From Tolypocladium sp. Sup5 PDA-1 (taxonomy: Eukaryota; Ascomycota; Sordariomycetes; Hypocreales; Ophiocordycipitaceae), in NCBI GenBank assembly GCA_000750105.3, contig JPHH03000123.1, positions 1 to 27,019 of the forward strand: DNA of 27,019 bases. The letters are read 5' to 3'. How positions within the stretch are numbered: the stretch's first letter is position 1; every line of letters starts with the position of its first letter. The position numbers were made by a program, and so were the translations under genes. The notes under the pieces are model-generated. The model did no database searches and was not told where the DNA came from. It saw only the letters and a list, made by a program, of their open reading frames with translations. This document shows positions 18,530-27,019 of the stretch, one piece after another.

Positions 18530-20644
18530 ATGCAGTCGCTTTGGTCTAGAGCCGGTCAGGCTCACCGCTGCGGATGCAGAGCCTGCAGCACAGCCGTGGG
18601 TGCGGCTGGCAGACGAACAGCAGCCGCTGCCCGACGACGCAAGCCGACCTTTGCCGAAATATTCACCGCATGCTACAGCTCCGTGTTTGCGACGGCGGCA
18701 ATCGTCGATTCAGTACGGAAAGAGGATCGCCGGAGGGAGTTGGACCGCCAATTGGACGAGGCGCGGAGGGAATTGTCGGACCTGCAAGACCGAGGGCCGT
18801 CGGCTTCTCTGAATGATGACTCCCGGACGGCCGACCTCACCATTCAACAAATGGACGCTCTCTGGCGCAGCTTGAAGGCGATATACAGCAATCGGCCGTT
18901 CATGAAGGAGATTGACAAGCCCGCCACCATCAGCGTGTCGGAGCTGGTTTCGAGCCTGAAGAGCGACTACTACTGCTGTCCCGGGGAAGCATCGATGCGA
19001 GGTGTCAGGCAGACGGATTACGAACGACTCGAGCGAGCCATACTGGCCGAGGAAACCGACAAGAGCATCCTCTCCCGAGAGTCGCGAAATAGGATGCAGC
19101 TGTTCAACGAGTCGTCGAGCATCGAGCATCTCGTCCAGCAGCTCCTGCGTCGCGCCGAGATTCTCGACCAAGGGTCCTCGCCAAGCCCGTCGTTTGAGGA
19201 GGCTCGCGAGCTGGCCGAAAGTGGGCATGCCAACTTCACATTTCGATCCATCGACCCGGGACGAGCCAAGAAGAACACGTCTGTTCTGAACCGACGCCTA
19301 CGATCTCTCGTTGATGCGCCGAAGCTTGGGTTAAAGGAGAGAATCGGCAGAGTCTGCTACAACCTCCTCGTCTCTGCGTACCCGCCAGATATGCACACCT
19401 ACAACACGCTCATCGTTGCCTTTGACAAGGTTGGACATCACGCCTTTGCGGATGCTCTGGTGCACTCTTTCTTCCACGAGCGATTATTGCGGCCTACGCC
19501 CTCCACGTTTGTTGCGATTCTTAACCATTATAAAGCCACGAACAACCACGGCAAGTTCTTGCGCGCACTGGCCTGCCTTACCGGCGCCGACTCCCAAACT
19601 GGCGCAAAGATCAGCCGGAGGCACATCAAGGATATCGAGAACAGCCCTGTTCTCAGCAAATGGGCCGCCGACACCAAAATGCGGACTCGTACCGGCGACT
19701 GGGTGTGGGAGCATGTTCCGCTTAATCGAGCTCTGGTGGAGGAGGTCATCACGGGCCTACTCCATTTCAAACTCTTCGACCAGGCCGCGACCTTTTTTGT
19801 CACATGCATGCGATCTGGTGTTGCCCTGAGCACCACGGTAGCCAAGCAGGTCTTGGACGAGTGCATTATCGCACTGGATTGGAAGGCGGCAGTCCGGTTG
19901 ATACGCGGCTTCACAAACAATAACCAGAAGTGGAGGACGACGCTGTTGACGGGTGACGAGGTGGCAAATTCGTACCTCGTCAGCCGAATCTACGCCTTGC
20001 TCGACCTTTGCGGGCTGCATACCCCGGGGCAGCCGGCCTCCAAGGCTTGCTTGGCAAATCTGAATATCTCTGGTCCGAAGCTGGGGCAATTTCTCGAAGC
20101 CTTGGAGGAGTCCAGGCTGGAGCTGCCAGGCTTGGAGGCAGATGCCTTTGCAAGCCAAGTTGCAAGGGACGGGGACCTCGTGGCACGCTCAAAGAGCAGG
20201 CTCCTCCAGATCGAGAGCATCTGGAAAGAATACGTCTTTGTGAGGAAGACGACGATTTCGATTGAGAGCAAGCTGCTCTATCCCCAGTTCTCCACCCAGT
20301 TCCGAACCGCGATGGCGCTGCATATTGGAGGTGCAGCGACTGAGCGGTCAATGCAGCTGAGCCAAGATTTGGTCAAGCTGGTGCCCAGCGCCGAGAGCGA
20401 CTCGTCCGCGGGTGACAGACCGGTGGAAGCGGAGCGCCCATATCACGGGGGCTTACAAGAGGAGGAAGCGGCCGAGCTTCCAGACGCGGCCACAGCACAC
20501 GCACTGCCCAGAGGGACAGGGGCGGCGAGAGGGAAACGGGCAATCGATGGACTGGCTATGAGACCCAAGGGGCTCCTTACCTGGCCAGCACCGGGGCGGC
20601 GCGAGGTGTACTCGGAAGGCCGTCAGTGGGCCGTCGGAGCGTGA
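18530..20644 (+). CDS. PPR-like protein, probably mitochondrial
   Basis: A single exon encodes 704 residues from the ATG at 18530. The first 42 residues carry many Arg and Ala and no acidic residue (MQSLWSRAGQAH..., then RRTAAAARRRKPTF), typical of a mitochondrial targeting peptide. A charged coiled-coil-like stretch is at about 63-90. At about 288-350 lies helical-repeat sequence resembling pentatricopeptide repeats (MHTYNTLIVAFDKVGHHAFA, then PTPSTFVAILNHYKATNNHG), with more helical pairs to about 480. PPR proteins bind organellar RNA and act in its processing or translation; the target cannot be read here. The last 90 residues look disordered and Gly/Ala/Arg-rich, so the true C-terminus could differ if a small intron is missed. 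A start at 18519 in another frame stops at once. Confidence 0.75.
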   Translation: MQSLWSRAGQAHRCGCRACSTAVGAAGRRTAAAARRRKPTFAEIFTACYSSVFATAAIVDSVRKEDRRRELDRQLDEARRELSDLQDRGPSASLNDDSRTADLTIQQMDALWRSLKAIYSNRPFMKEIDKPATISVSELVSSLKSDYYCCPGEASMRGVRQTDYERLERAILAEETDKSILSRESRNRMQLFNESSSIEHLVQQLLRRAEILDQGSSPSPSFEEARELAESGHANFTFRSIDPGRAKKNTSVLNRRLRSLVDAPKLGLKERIGRVCYNLLVSAYPPDMHTYNTLIVAFDKVGHHAFADALVHSFFHERLLRPTPSTFVAILNHYKATNNHGKFLRALACLTGADSQTGAKISRRHIKDIENSPVLSKWAADTKMRTRTGDWVWEHVPLNRALVEEVITGLLHFKLFDQAATFFVTCMRSGVALSTTVAKQVLDECIIALDWKAAVRLIRGFTNNNQKWRTTLLTGDEVANSYLVSRIYALLDLCGLHTPGQPASKACLANLNISGPKLGQFLEALEESRLELPGLEADAFASQVARDGDLVARSKSRLLQIESIWKEYVFVRKTTISIESKLLYPQFSTQFRTAMALHIGGAATERSMQLSQDLVKLVPSAESDSSAGDRPVEAERPYHGGLQEEEAAELPDAATAHALPRGTGAARGKRAIDGLAMRPKGLLTWPAPGRREVYSEGRQWAVGA

Positions 20645-21618
20645 TGGGCTGCAGGACACTTGGGACGACTGTATATCCACATGCACTGCATTGTACATTT
20701 GTGTAAATCGTGAATCATGAGCGACCTTTACGATGAGCTGTCAGCTTGATCGGAGGAGGATGCGATGGAGGAGGATGTGATACATCTCTTTGTTGGATTG
20801 CTGGCTGGCTCGCGGGACCAGACCTCCCTTCGGCCCAACACCCCGGAGCGCTGCCCTGCAAGGCACGGGATGCCCCTCATTCGCTGCGGCGGTCGGGTTG
20901 ACGCAGACGAGAAGCAGGTCATGCATCACGATGATGTGGAATGAAGGGGACTGGTCGGACGGTTGTTATCGACTTATCACGACGAGGCTCGTCCACTCAC
21001 GGCGCCGCGATGGTCCACGGTCGCCAGTGCCAGGCCCGAAGTGGCCGCTGCGGAAGACTGTGAGCGCCGTTAGATTCACACCCCCAGCTCGTGCTGGAGA
21101 TTTGACTTCCCCACATCATCCTCACACTCCTCGGGGTCCTTCGCAAGGAACTCCAGCGTGTCGCGTCTGCCCACAGCAAACCGAAAACTCTTCACGAACA
21201 CGAGGCAAAAAAGGGCAGAAGCAAGCGATCATCGTCAATGGCTCACCGCATGCGCTGCCGCGGGCCGGCGTGACGGGCTCCCTGCGACTCTGCTGTTCGC
21301 CTGTAGAGCGTCGCGCGCAAAGGCACCCGCCTGTGGCTGCCGCCGTCTCACGATACCTCCAATTGGCGCCGCCTGGGGGAGCTGGGACACACCAACAAAA
21401 CGATCACGCGACCTCGCGAGTCGTCGACTCCTCCCTGACCTTGTCGTGCTCGCTCTTTCAGGGCCCGCCGTCTCTTTCGTTTTCATTTCCTCTTCCTCCT
21501 CCCTCTTCTGGGTCTTGCTGTACAGAGTACGAAGCACGTCTGTTTGTCCGAAAGAAGCCCCCTCATCTCGCCTACGCACCCCGCCGCCCGGTGAGCGCTC
21601 CCGGGGTCTCTGGGCAGC
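20645..21618. other. Intergenic, promoter and leader of nuc-2
   Basis: 974 bp between the PPR-like gene and nuc-2, both on the plus strand. Overlapping open frames exist, but the apparent ORF at 20790-21887 begins at a non-ATG codon and runs through nuc-2 exons in the wrong frame. CT-rich sequence at about 21455-21515 fits a leader or transcription start region. No gene is seen. Confidence 0.55.
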
Positions 21619-24600
21619 ATGAAGTTTGGACGGAAGTGAGTACTCCCTGGATCCAAAACCCTCGCGAAAGGGGCGGCGTCGCTGAGGCGCTCTTCTCTCC
21701 CAAGTCTCCCGCGGAACCAGGTCCCCGAGTGGGCGGCGTCCTACATCAACTACAAAGCCCTCAAGAAACTCGTCAAGGCCGCGTCGGAAAAGGCACGGAA
21801 TGGAGAGGCGGTGGATCCAGCAGGTGGGCGGCCTTTGCCAGACCAGACCACACAGACTGTCATCGGGGGCACACCCCGTTCCCCTAACTCAAACATGCAG
21901 AACTCTTCTTCGCCCTCGACCGCAACCTCGAGGATGTCGACTCCTTCTACAACAAGAAGTTTGCCGAGGCCTGCCGCCGCCTGAACATCCTGCACAACCG
22001 CTATGGCCGCGTTCCCGATGTCGTCGCCACCCTCGACCAGGACGAGGTCGAGGAGGTCATGGGCGCGCTGCTGGAGCTGCGGACACAGCTAAGAAACCTC
22101 CAGTGGTTCGGTGAGATTAACCGCAGGGGCTTTGTCAAGATAACCAAGAAGCTTGACAAGAAGGTCCCCGACATGTCATCCCAGCACAGCTACATTTCCA
22201 CAAAGGTTGACCCCAAGCCCTTTGCCAAGGACGGCAACATCGCGAGGCTGCTCGTCGAGATTAACCGGTGGCTGTCCGTCCTCGGAGATGCGCAGAACAT
22301 CGACGACTCCATGTCGGACCGTTCCACGCGGTCGCTGGGGCGGGCCTCTGCCAAAGCTATGCTCAACCTCCCGCAGGCGCAGCTTGACGCTCTCGAACAG
22401 GCTGTCCGCAACGACGACGTTGCCACGCTCAAGTCTGGACTCGACGAGGCCAACATCGGCCTGGAGGCGCATGGCCAAAGCTTGCAGCTCAACCTGCTCC
22501 AGCGGTCAATCTCGGCTCGCTCAAGGGCGTGCATTGCGTTCCTGCTCACGCAAATCAAGGACCTCGACGAGCCTGACGACATCAACGGCCGGAACTGTAT
22601 CCATCGGCTCGTCATACACATTGGCCGCACAAAGTCGGCGCCATCGGATGATGAGACGCCAAACGCGTATCCCGTGCCGGTCGGCACGCAGTTCACCAAC
22701 AGACACCTTCAGCCGGCCGTGTCATCCACCGTCCCCGTCAAGGCTATCAACACCAAGGAGTCCAAGCTCCTCGGCAAGGACGACGAGGCTGTGCAGCTGC
22801 TCATCTACCTCTTCGACCAGCTTGGCCTCGACCAACGGCATGCCCTCAAGGGCCGAGACTCCTTCGGGCGCCTCCCTCTTCACTATGCCGCGCAGTTTGG
22901 CTTCGTCGTGGTCTGCCAGATCATCATGGAGCGGATGCAGCAGTGGAACCAGTTTGATGCCAAGGATGGCATCGATGCGCCGGAATGGCAGGACAACGAC
23001 GGCTATGCGCCCCTCCATCTCAGCGTCATCGGAGGGCATCCCCTGACGACGCAAGCCCTGCTCCAGGGCGAGAACTGGGAGGGGAGCAGCGAGGCCAAGG
23101 TCCAGATCCGCAAGACCATCTCCAAGTCGGGCGCTGTGCTGGCTCTCGCGACGAAATCCGACTACGAACCCATCGTCGAGATGCTTGTCAACGCTGGCGT
23201 CGACATCAACTGGACCGACAAGACCGGCGAATCGGCGCTCCACATCGCCGCCAGATTTGGCCACGTCGGGTGCGCTCGGGTCATTGTCAAAGGCAGCGAC
23301 TCGCAGAAGGCGAGCCTCGAAATCACCGAAAACTCGTACTCCTGGACGCCGCTGCATGTCGCCGCTGTCGATGGCTTCATCTCCGTCGTGCAGCTGCTGA
23401 TTGAAGCCGGCGCAGATGTGTCTCGGCCGGACGCCTCTGGCTGGACGGCGAAGGAACACGCCGCGCTGCGAGGGCACATGGACATTGCTCGGCTGCTAGC
23501 TTCGCATACGAACGAGGAGGAGGCTGCTTCTCGGGTGGCGGCAGGATTACAACCGCCCAATCCTCCCGAGAACTCTTCCATCGACGAGCGACGCTCCAAT
23601 GGGGCGAATGCCAATAGCGGTCCGCGACCCGCCGAGCCGGTCAAGAGTTTCGGCCATCGCTACTTGACCAACGAGAGTCTGGTCCTGGTCAGCCTTGGAT
23701 CCATGGACATTCGAAAGGGCGTGGATGCCGTCACTCTCGACCGCGTCCCCCTCACAGAGGCACACAACACGCAGCTCGACACGGCGCTGTCCGTTGTTGT
23801 CAGCGCCAACGGGGCGCAGGGCGAGCCGACCACCATCGATCTTCCGGTCCACGAGAGCATTTCCACAGAGCCCATCGTCTTCACAACACAGGACGCCGCA
23901 AAGGTCAAGCTCCTGTTTGACATTGTCCCGACGTATTCCGGGAGCGAGAAGAACAAGATTGGCCGAGCCGTGGCCCTGCTGTCCTCGATCAAGCCGACGC
24001 TGGGGACCCAGCGCGTGAACCTCCAGGGGGACGTCTGCGTGCCCATCATGTCGAGCAATTTGGAGGTCATCGGCACCGTCAACTTCAACTTCCTCGTCAT
24101 CACGCCGTTTTACCACCCCAACATGGAGGTGACGTCGCGGCAGACGTACTGGAAGAAGCTCTCTTCGACGATGCTCATCGGCCACAGGGGTCTAGGCAAG
24201 AACCTCACGTCAAACAAGTCCCTGCAGCTCGGCGAGAACACGCTGCCCTCGTTCATCGCCGCGGCCAACCTTGGCGCCCAATATGTCGAGTTTGACGTGC
24301 AACTCACCAAGGACCACGTCCCGGTCATCTACCACGACTTCCTGGTCAGCGAGACGGGCATCGACGCGCCCGTCCACACTCTCACCCTGGAACAGTTCCT
24401 GCACATCAACCCGGACAAGAGGAGAGACGTGATGCATCGGAACGGATCGGGGCGTGACAACCTGCGAGACCGTTCGCCGAGGCCGCGGAGTAACAGCTTC
24501 GCGCCGAAGCGTTCGCTGTCGATGGGCTACGCGGGCAGCGGGCACGCCGAGATGGAGGAGCGCATGAAGCACACGCGCGACTTCAAGGAAAAGGGCTACA

Positions 24601-25239
24601 AGGCCAACTCCCGGGGCAACTTCATCCAGGCGCCGTTTGCGACCCTGGAGGACCTGTTCTGCAAGCTGCCAGAGGACATTGGGTTCAACATTGAGCTCAA
24701 GTATCCGATGCTGCACGAGAGCGAGGAGCACGAGATGGACACGTACGCGGTCGAGCTCAACTCGTTCTGCGACACGGTCCTCTCCAAGGTGTACGACCTG
24801 GCTGGGAAACGGCACATCATCTTCAGCTCGTTCAACCCGGACATTTGCCTCTGCCTCAGCTTCAAGCAGCCGTCGATACCGATCCTGTTCCTCACGGACG
24901 CGGGGTGCAGCGCCGTGGGCGACATCCGGGCCTCGTCGCTGCAAGAGGCCATTCGCTTCGCGGGCCGCTGGAACTTGCTGGGCATCGTGTCCGCGGCAGA
25001 GCCCCTCATCAACAGCCCGAGGCTGGTCAAGGTGGTCAAGGAGCTGGGCTTGGTGTGCGTCAGCTACGGCGTGCTGAATAACGACCCGACAATGGTGCAG
25101 GCGAGTCAAACTACAGCCATACAATCTGCGTGACTCTAGACTAACACTCCCGCAGCGCCAAGTAAAGGAAGGCATAGACGCCGTCATCGTCGACAGCGTG
25201 CTGGCCATCCGGAAGGGACTCACGAGCGCAGAGGTGTGA
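21619..25239 (+). CDS. nuc-2: NUC-2/PHO81 phosphate-sensing CDK inhibitor (SPX-ankyrin-GDPD)
   Basis: Four exons, 21619-21635, 21715-21833, 21901-25100 and 25156-25239, encode about 1139 residues. Domain order: SPX at 1 to about 185, with Lys surfaces YKALKKLVK (22-30) and GFVKITKKLDKK (122-133) that bind inositol pyrophosphates in SPX proteins; a Ser-rich spacer; ankyrin repeats at about 365-582 (for example RLPLHYAAQFGF, ESALHIAARFGHVG, WTPLHVAAVDGFISVV); a beta-rich middle region; and a GDPD domain from about 803 to the end. The GDPD has GHRG (H807), ENT (E824), EFDVQLTKD (E842, D844) and HD (H857), so canonical catalytic positions are retained, although a basic Ser/Arg insertion of some 80 residues follows. 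PHO81/NUC-2 inhibits the PHO80-PHO85 (PREG-PGOV) cyclin-kinase during phosphate starvation, allowing NUC-1 to act. Exon 1 is only 17 nt. The last intron is GC-AG. Confidence 0.95.
25101..25155 (+). other. GC-AG intron near the 3' end of nuc-2
   Basis: A 55-nt intron: exon ...GTGCAG, donor GCGAGT, branch GACTAAC, acceptor CCCGCAG. Splicing gives ...DPTMVQ joined to RQVKEGIDAVIVDSVLAI, the expected GDPD C-terminus. The alternative GT donor six bases upstream would delete VQ. Without splicing, translation ends after ...TTAIQSA. Confidence 0.8.
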
Positions 25240-25640
25240 CGCCGACCCATCTTGTTGGGGCGGGCAGCTGGCAGCTGGAAGCTGGCCAGGTCACCTGGCT
25301 AGCTTCGCGATATCTTCTTATTGGGTCGTTGTTGCTATTTGACACGCAACATTCGATCTGATTGTCTCGCAACCGCAAAGCCTTTGATTTCTTCTATGCA
25401 TATAATAGAACGGTGGGCGCGTCAAGAAGAAAGATGAAAGAGAGCAAGACAGGGATTCGAGCCCTAGCATCTCTAGATATAATGGTTCCCATTTACGGAC
25501 TACAATAGGAAGGAATTTAACATTCTTGAGCATTACACTTGTAGCACTCGGCCGGCCACCTTGTCCACAACTTGTGATGTTTTGCATTGGCCCCAGCAGG
25601 ATCTACGTGCAGGTTAAGTAAATCAACAAAAATAAAAAGG
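25240..25640. other. Intergenic, 3' region of nuc-2
   Basis: About 400 bp with the nuc-2 3' untranslated region. It contains a short direct repeat GGCAGCTGGCAGCTGGAAGCTGG at about 25263-25285 (repeats of CAGCTGG) and one TACGGACTAC at 25494-25503. No gene is seen. Confidence 0.5.
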
Positions 25641-25655
25641 AAAAAAAAATAAAAA
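25641..25655 (-). terminator. RNA polymerase III terminator of tRNA-Leu(CAA)
   Basis: On the tRNA sense strand a run of five T (25655-25651) starts 6 nt after the discriminator base, followed by nine more T (25649-25641), a strong Pol III stop with backup. Confidence 0.85.
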
Positions 25656-25660
25656 TAACT

Positions 25661-25771
25661 TGACAAGACTGGGACTCGAACCCAGGAGGATTGCTCCAGT
25701 AGAATACGCCTTTCTTTTAGAAAGTAAGCTAGCGCTTGAACCTACCGCCTTAACCACTCGGCCATCTTGCC
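25661..25771 (-). tRNA. tRNA-Leu(CAA): tRNA-Leu(CAA) with a 30-nt intron
   Basis: Read on the minus strand, GGCAAGA pairs with TCTTGTC (one G-U pair) before discriminator A. The A box TGGCCGAGTGG and B box GGTTCGAGTCC are intact. The anticodon stem GTAGG pairs with TCTAC, and loop TTCAAG gives anticodon CAA, reading UUG leucine codons. The long variable arm (GGAG, loop, CTCC) fits leucine. The intron, 25734-25705, follows position 37 and holds a CTTTC/GAAAG hairpin. Exons are 25771-25735 and 25704-25661. CCA is not encoded. Leu(CAA) tRNA genes carry introns in most fungi, so this is the expected form. Confidence 0.95.
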
Positions 25772-27019
25772 AATTGTGTAAGAGACTTATTGCTTATTGC
25801 AATATATATAGCCTATAACCTTGCTGGAGATTTCTCAGAAGATGCACTTGATTGATTCGACTCAGCCCGGAGCAAAACAGCAGAGAGCACGCCATGTCCT
25901 ACGGTACACTGCGACGCTGCAGCGGCGGTGATGGGCCTGATGCCGTTGAACAGCAGCCGAGGCTGGCCATATTCCCTGTCCGTATATACGTGCACTGTCT
26001 TATAGTTCGCCTCATGTGCATATGTAGTCCGTTGGTATGCTTGCCTCGCGCAGTGGTGGAAAACAGCGCCGGCCTCGGCGAAACCAGGTAATTGGGATGC
26101 TTGCGCCTCGGCCGCATCGTGACGGCGCCATCGCTGCACGTATGCGGCGCCTCGAGAATCGCCCAGGCAAGGTTCAGACGGTGCCTGGCAGGTGTCTTTT
26201 TCTCCTTCGTACAAGTACGTAGACGGCCAAATCGCAGCTCTCGTCACACACATGGCAACGGGGCGCCCGCTGCCCGCGCGCGCCCATGGTTGAGCAAGTA
26301 TACGCGGGCCGGATGCGACGCCGCGTTTGCTTTTGCAGCCGTCGTCGTTTGTGATAGCAAAGGTAGGAGTGGTTTTTTTTCTTCCTGCCATGTACTATGT
26401 GCCTTGGTACGGCGAGGTACCTGCTGCGGTACGCGAGGCACAAGTTCCCTCGCTTTCGGCCTGTCGGATATGACAGCTCGACGCCGTGCTTGGAGTACTG
26501 CGCCCATTGCTTAGCGGTGGTCTATAGTCGTCAGAGTATGGACTCGTAGGTAGGCGTGCAACTTTGGTAGAAAAGAGGGGACTGGCCGGCGGACGCAGGC
26601 TTCCGGATGCCGGTCCATGGATCTGGTGCTACGCAAGGTCTAGGGGCGAGACCGGCGTTTCCGTCTTTCGTCGTGGGTTTTTTGGACGGAGTATCATGCC
26701 TCGGACGGGAGCGGTGGCCCACTGCAAAGGGCCCCGAGGTGGACTACAGGCCTATAACTGTGCGTACAAGACAAGACAAGACAAGACAAGACAAGACATT
26801 ACAAGACAAGACAGGTGAAGATTGCGATCCGGAGGCCTTCAGCCGAATTGCGCGATGACGTCGTCCAGGCCGGGCAGCATAGACGACAAAGACGACAAAG
26901 GAAGCACCTGTCCAAGGCGCATGAAGCCCATTCATTGTCCCGCGGTAACACAGCGCCGCCCACCGCAGCCGCAACTTGGAGAAACCCAGCAGAGATCCCG
27001 TTCCCCTCCCCAGTCCCCC
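25772..27019. other. Terminal intergenic region
   Basis: About 1.25 kb upstream of tRNA-Leu(CAA) without a convincing gene. A 192-codon ATG ORF exists on the minus strand (26391-25813) but has no recognisable domain. The region contains TAGTCCGT at 26025-26032 and the pentanucleotide repeat near 26766. Confidence 0.5.
26766..26815 (+). repeat. ACAAG pentanucleotide microsatellite
   Basis: Ten consecutive 5-base units: six exact ACAAG, one ACATT, two exact ACAAG and one ACAGG. A simple tandem repeat, probably length-variable between strains. Confidence 0.92.

Noticed and set aside
20790..21887. Open frame of 365 codons upstream of and across the nuc-2 start
   Set aside because: It starts at TTG and runs through nuc-2 exons 1 and 2 in a different frame from the SPX domain, so it is a GC-rich shadow frame.
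25449..25470. B-box-like GGATTCGAGCCC, a possible third tRNA
   Set aside because: No A box, anticodon stem or acceptor pairing can be formed around it on either strand.
25813..26391. Minus-strand ATG ORF of 192 codons
   Set aside because: No recognisable motif, low-information composition and no promoter-like leader. An orphan gene cannot be excluded but is not supported.

Overview
This window reads as nuclear DNA of a filamentous ascomycete, most likely a sordariomycete (perhaps Hypocreales; inferred, species not determinable). The evidence is GC-rich coding sequence, short introns of about 50-110 nt with GT/AG ends and CTAAC or CTGAC branch sites, CT-rich leaders, tRNA-Leu genes with introns, and a NUC-2/PHO81-type phosphate regulator. 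No mobile element, CRISPR array or prokaryotic operon was seen. The window opens on a run of 23 G and may be a whole contig.

Layout: 143-701 (-) PPIL3/Cyp10-type cyclophilin; 2399-3778 (+) arrestin-like protein whose first intron holds a run of 32 C; 4305-4420 (-) intron-containing tRNA-Leu(UAG); 4906-6183 (+) tRNA-splicing endonuclease subunit Sen54; 6184-10577 a gene-poor stretch of about 4.4 kb; 10578-10997 (+) a low-complexity ORF, probably an upstream exon or upstream ORF; 12040-14064 (+) an unassigned nuclear-looking protein with a duplicated domain; 14879-16376 (-) ZPR1; 16694-17257 (-) an Rpr2/Rpp21/Snm1-family RNase P/MRP protein; 17515-18228 (-) a DUF866/CZIB-family zinc protein; 18530-20644 (+) a probably mitochondrial PPR-like protein; 21619-25239 (+) NUC-2/PHO81 with SPX, ankyrin and GDPD regions; 25661-25771 (-) intron-containing tRNA-Leu(CAA); then about 1.2 kb without a convincing gene.

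Most genes are housekeeping: RNA processing (Sen54, the RNase P/MRP protein, a spliceosomal-type cyclophilin, two tRNAs that need splicing), zinc proteins (ZPR1, the Rpr2-family protein and CZIB form a same-strand run, all with paired CxxC motifs) and phosphate sensing (NUC-2). Eukaryotic genes are transcribed singly, so adjacency is weak evidence of joint function. The least explained items are the duplicated-domain protein and its 2 kb leader, an over-represented intergenic decamer (TACGGACTAC), long C/G runs, and introns that would remain in frame if retained. No clearly new multi-gene system was found.
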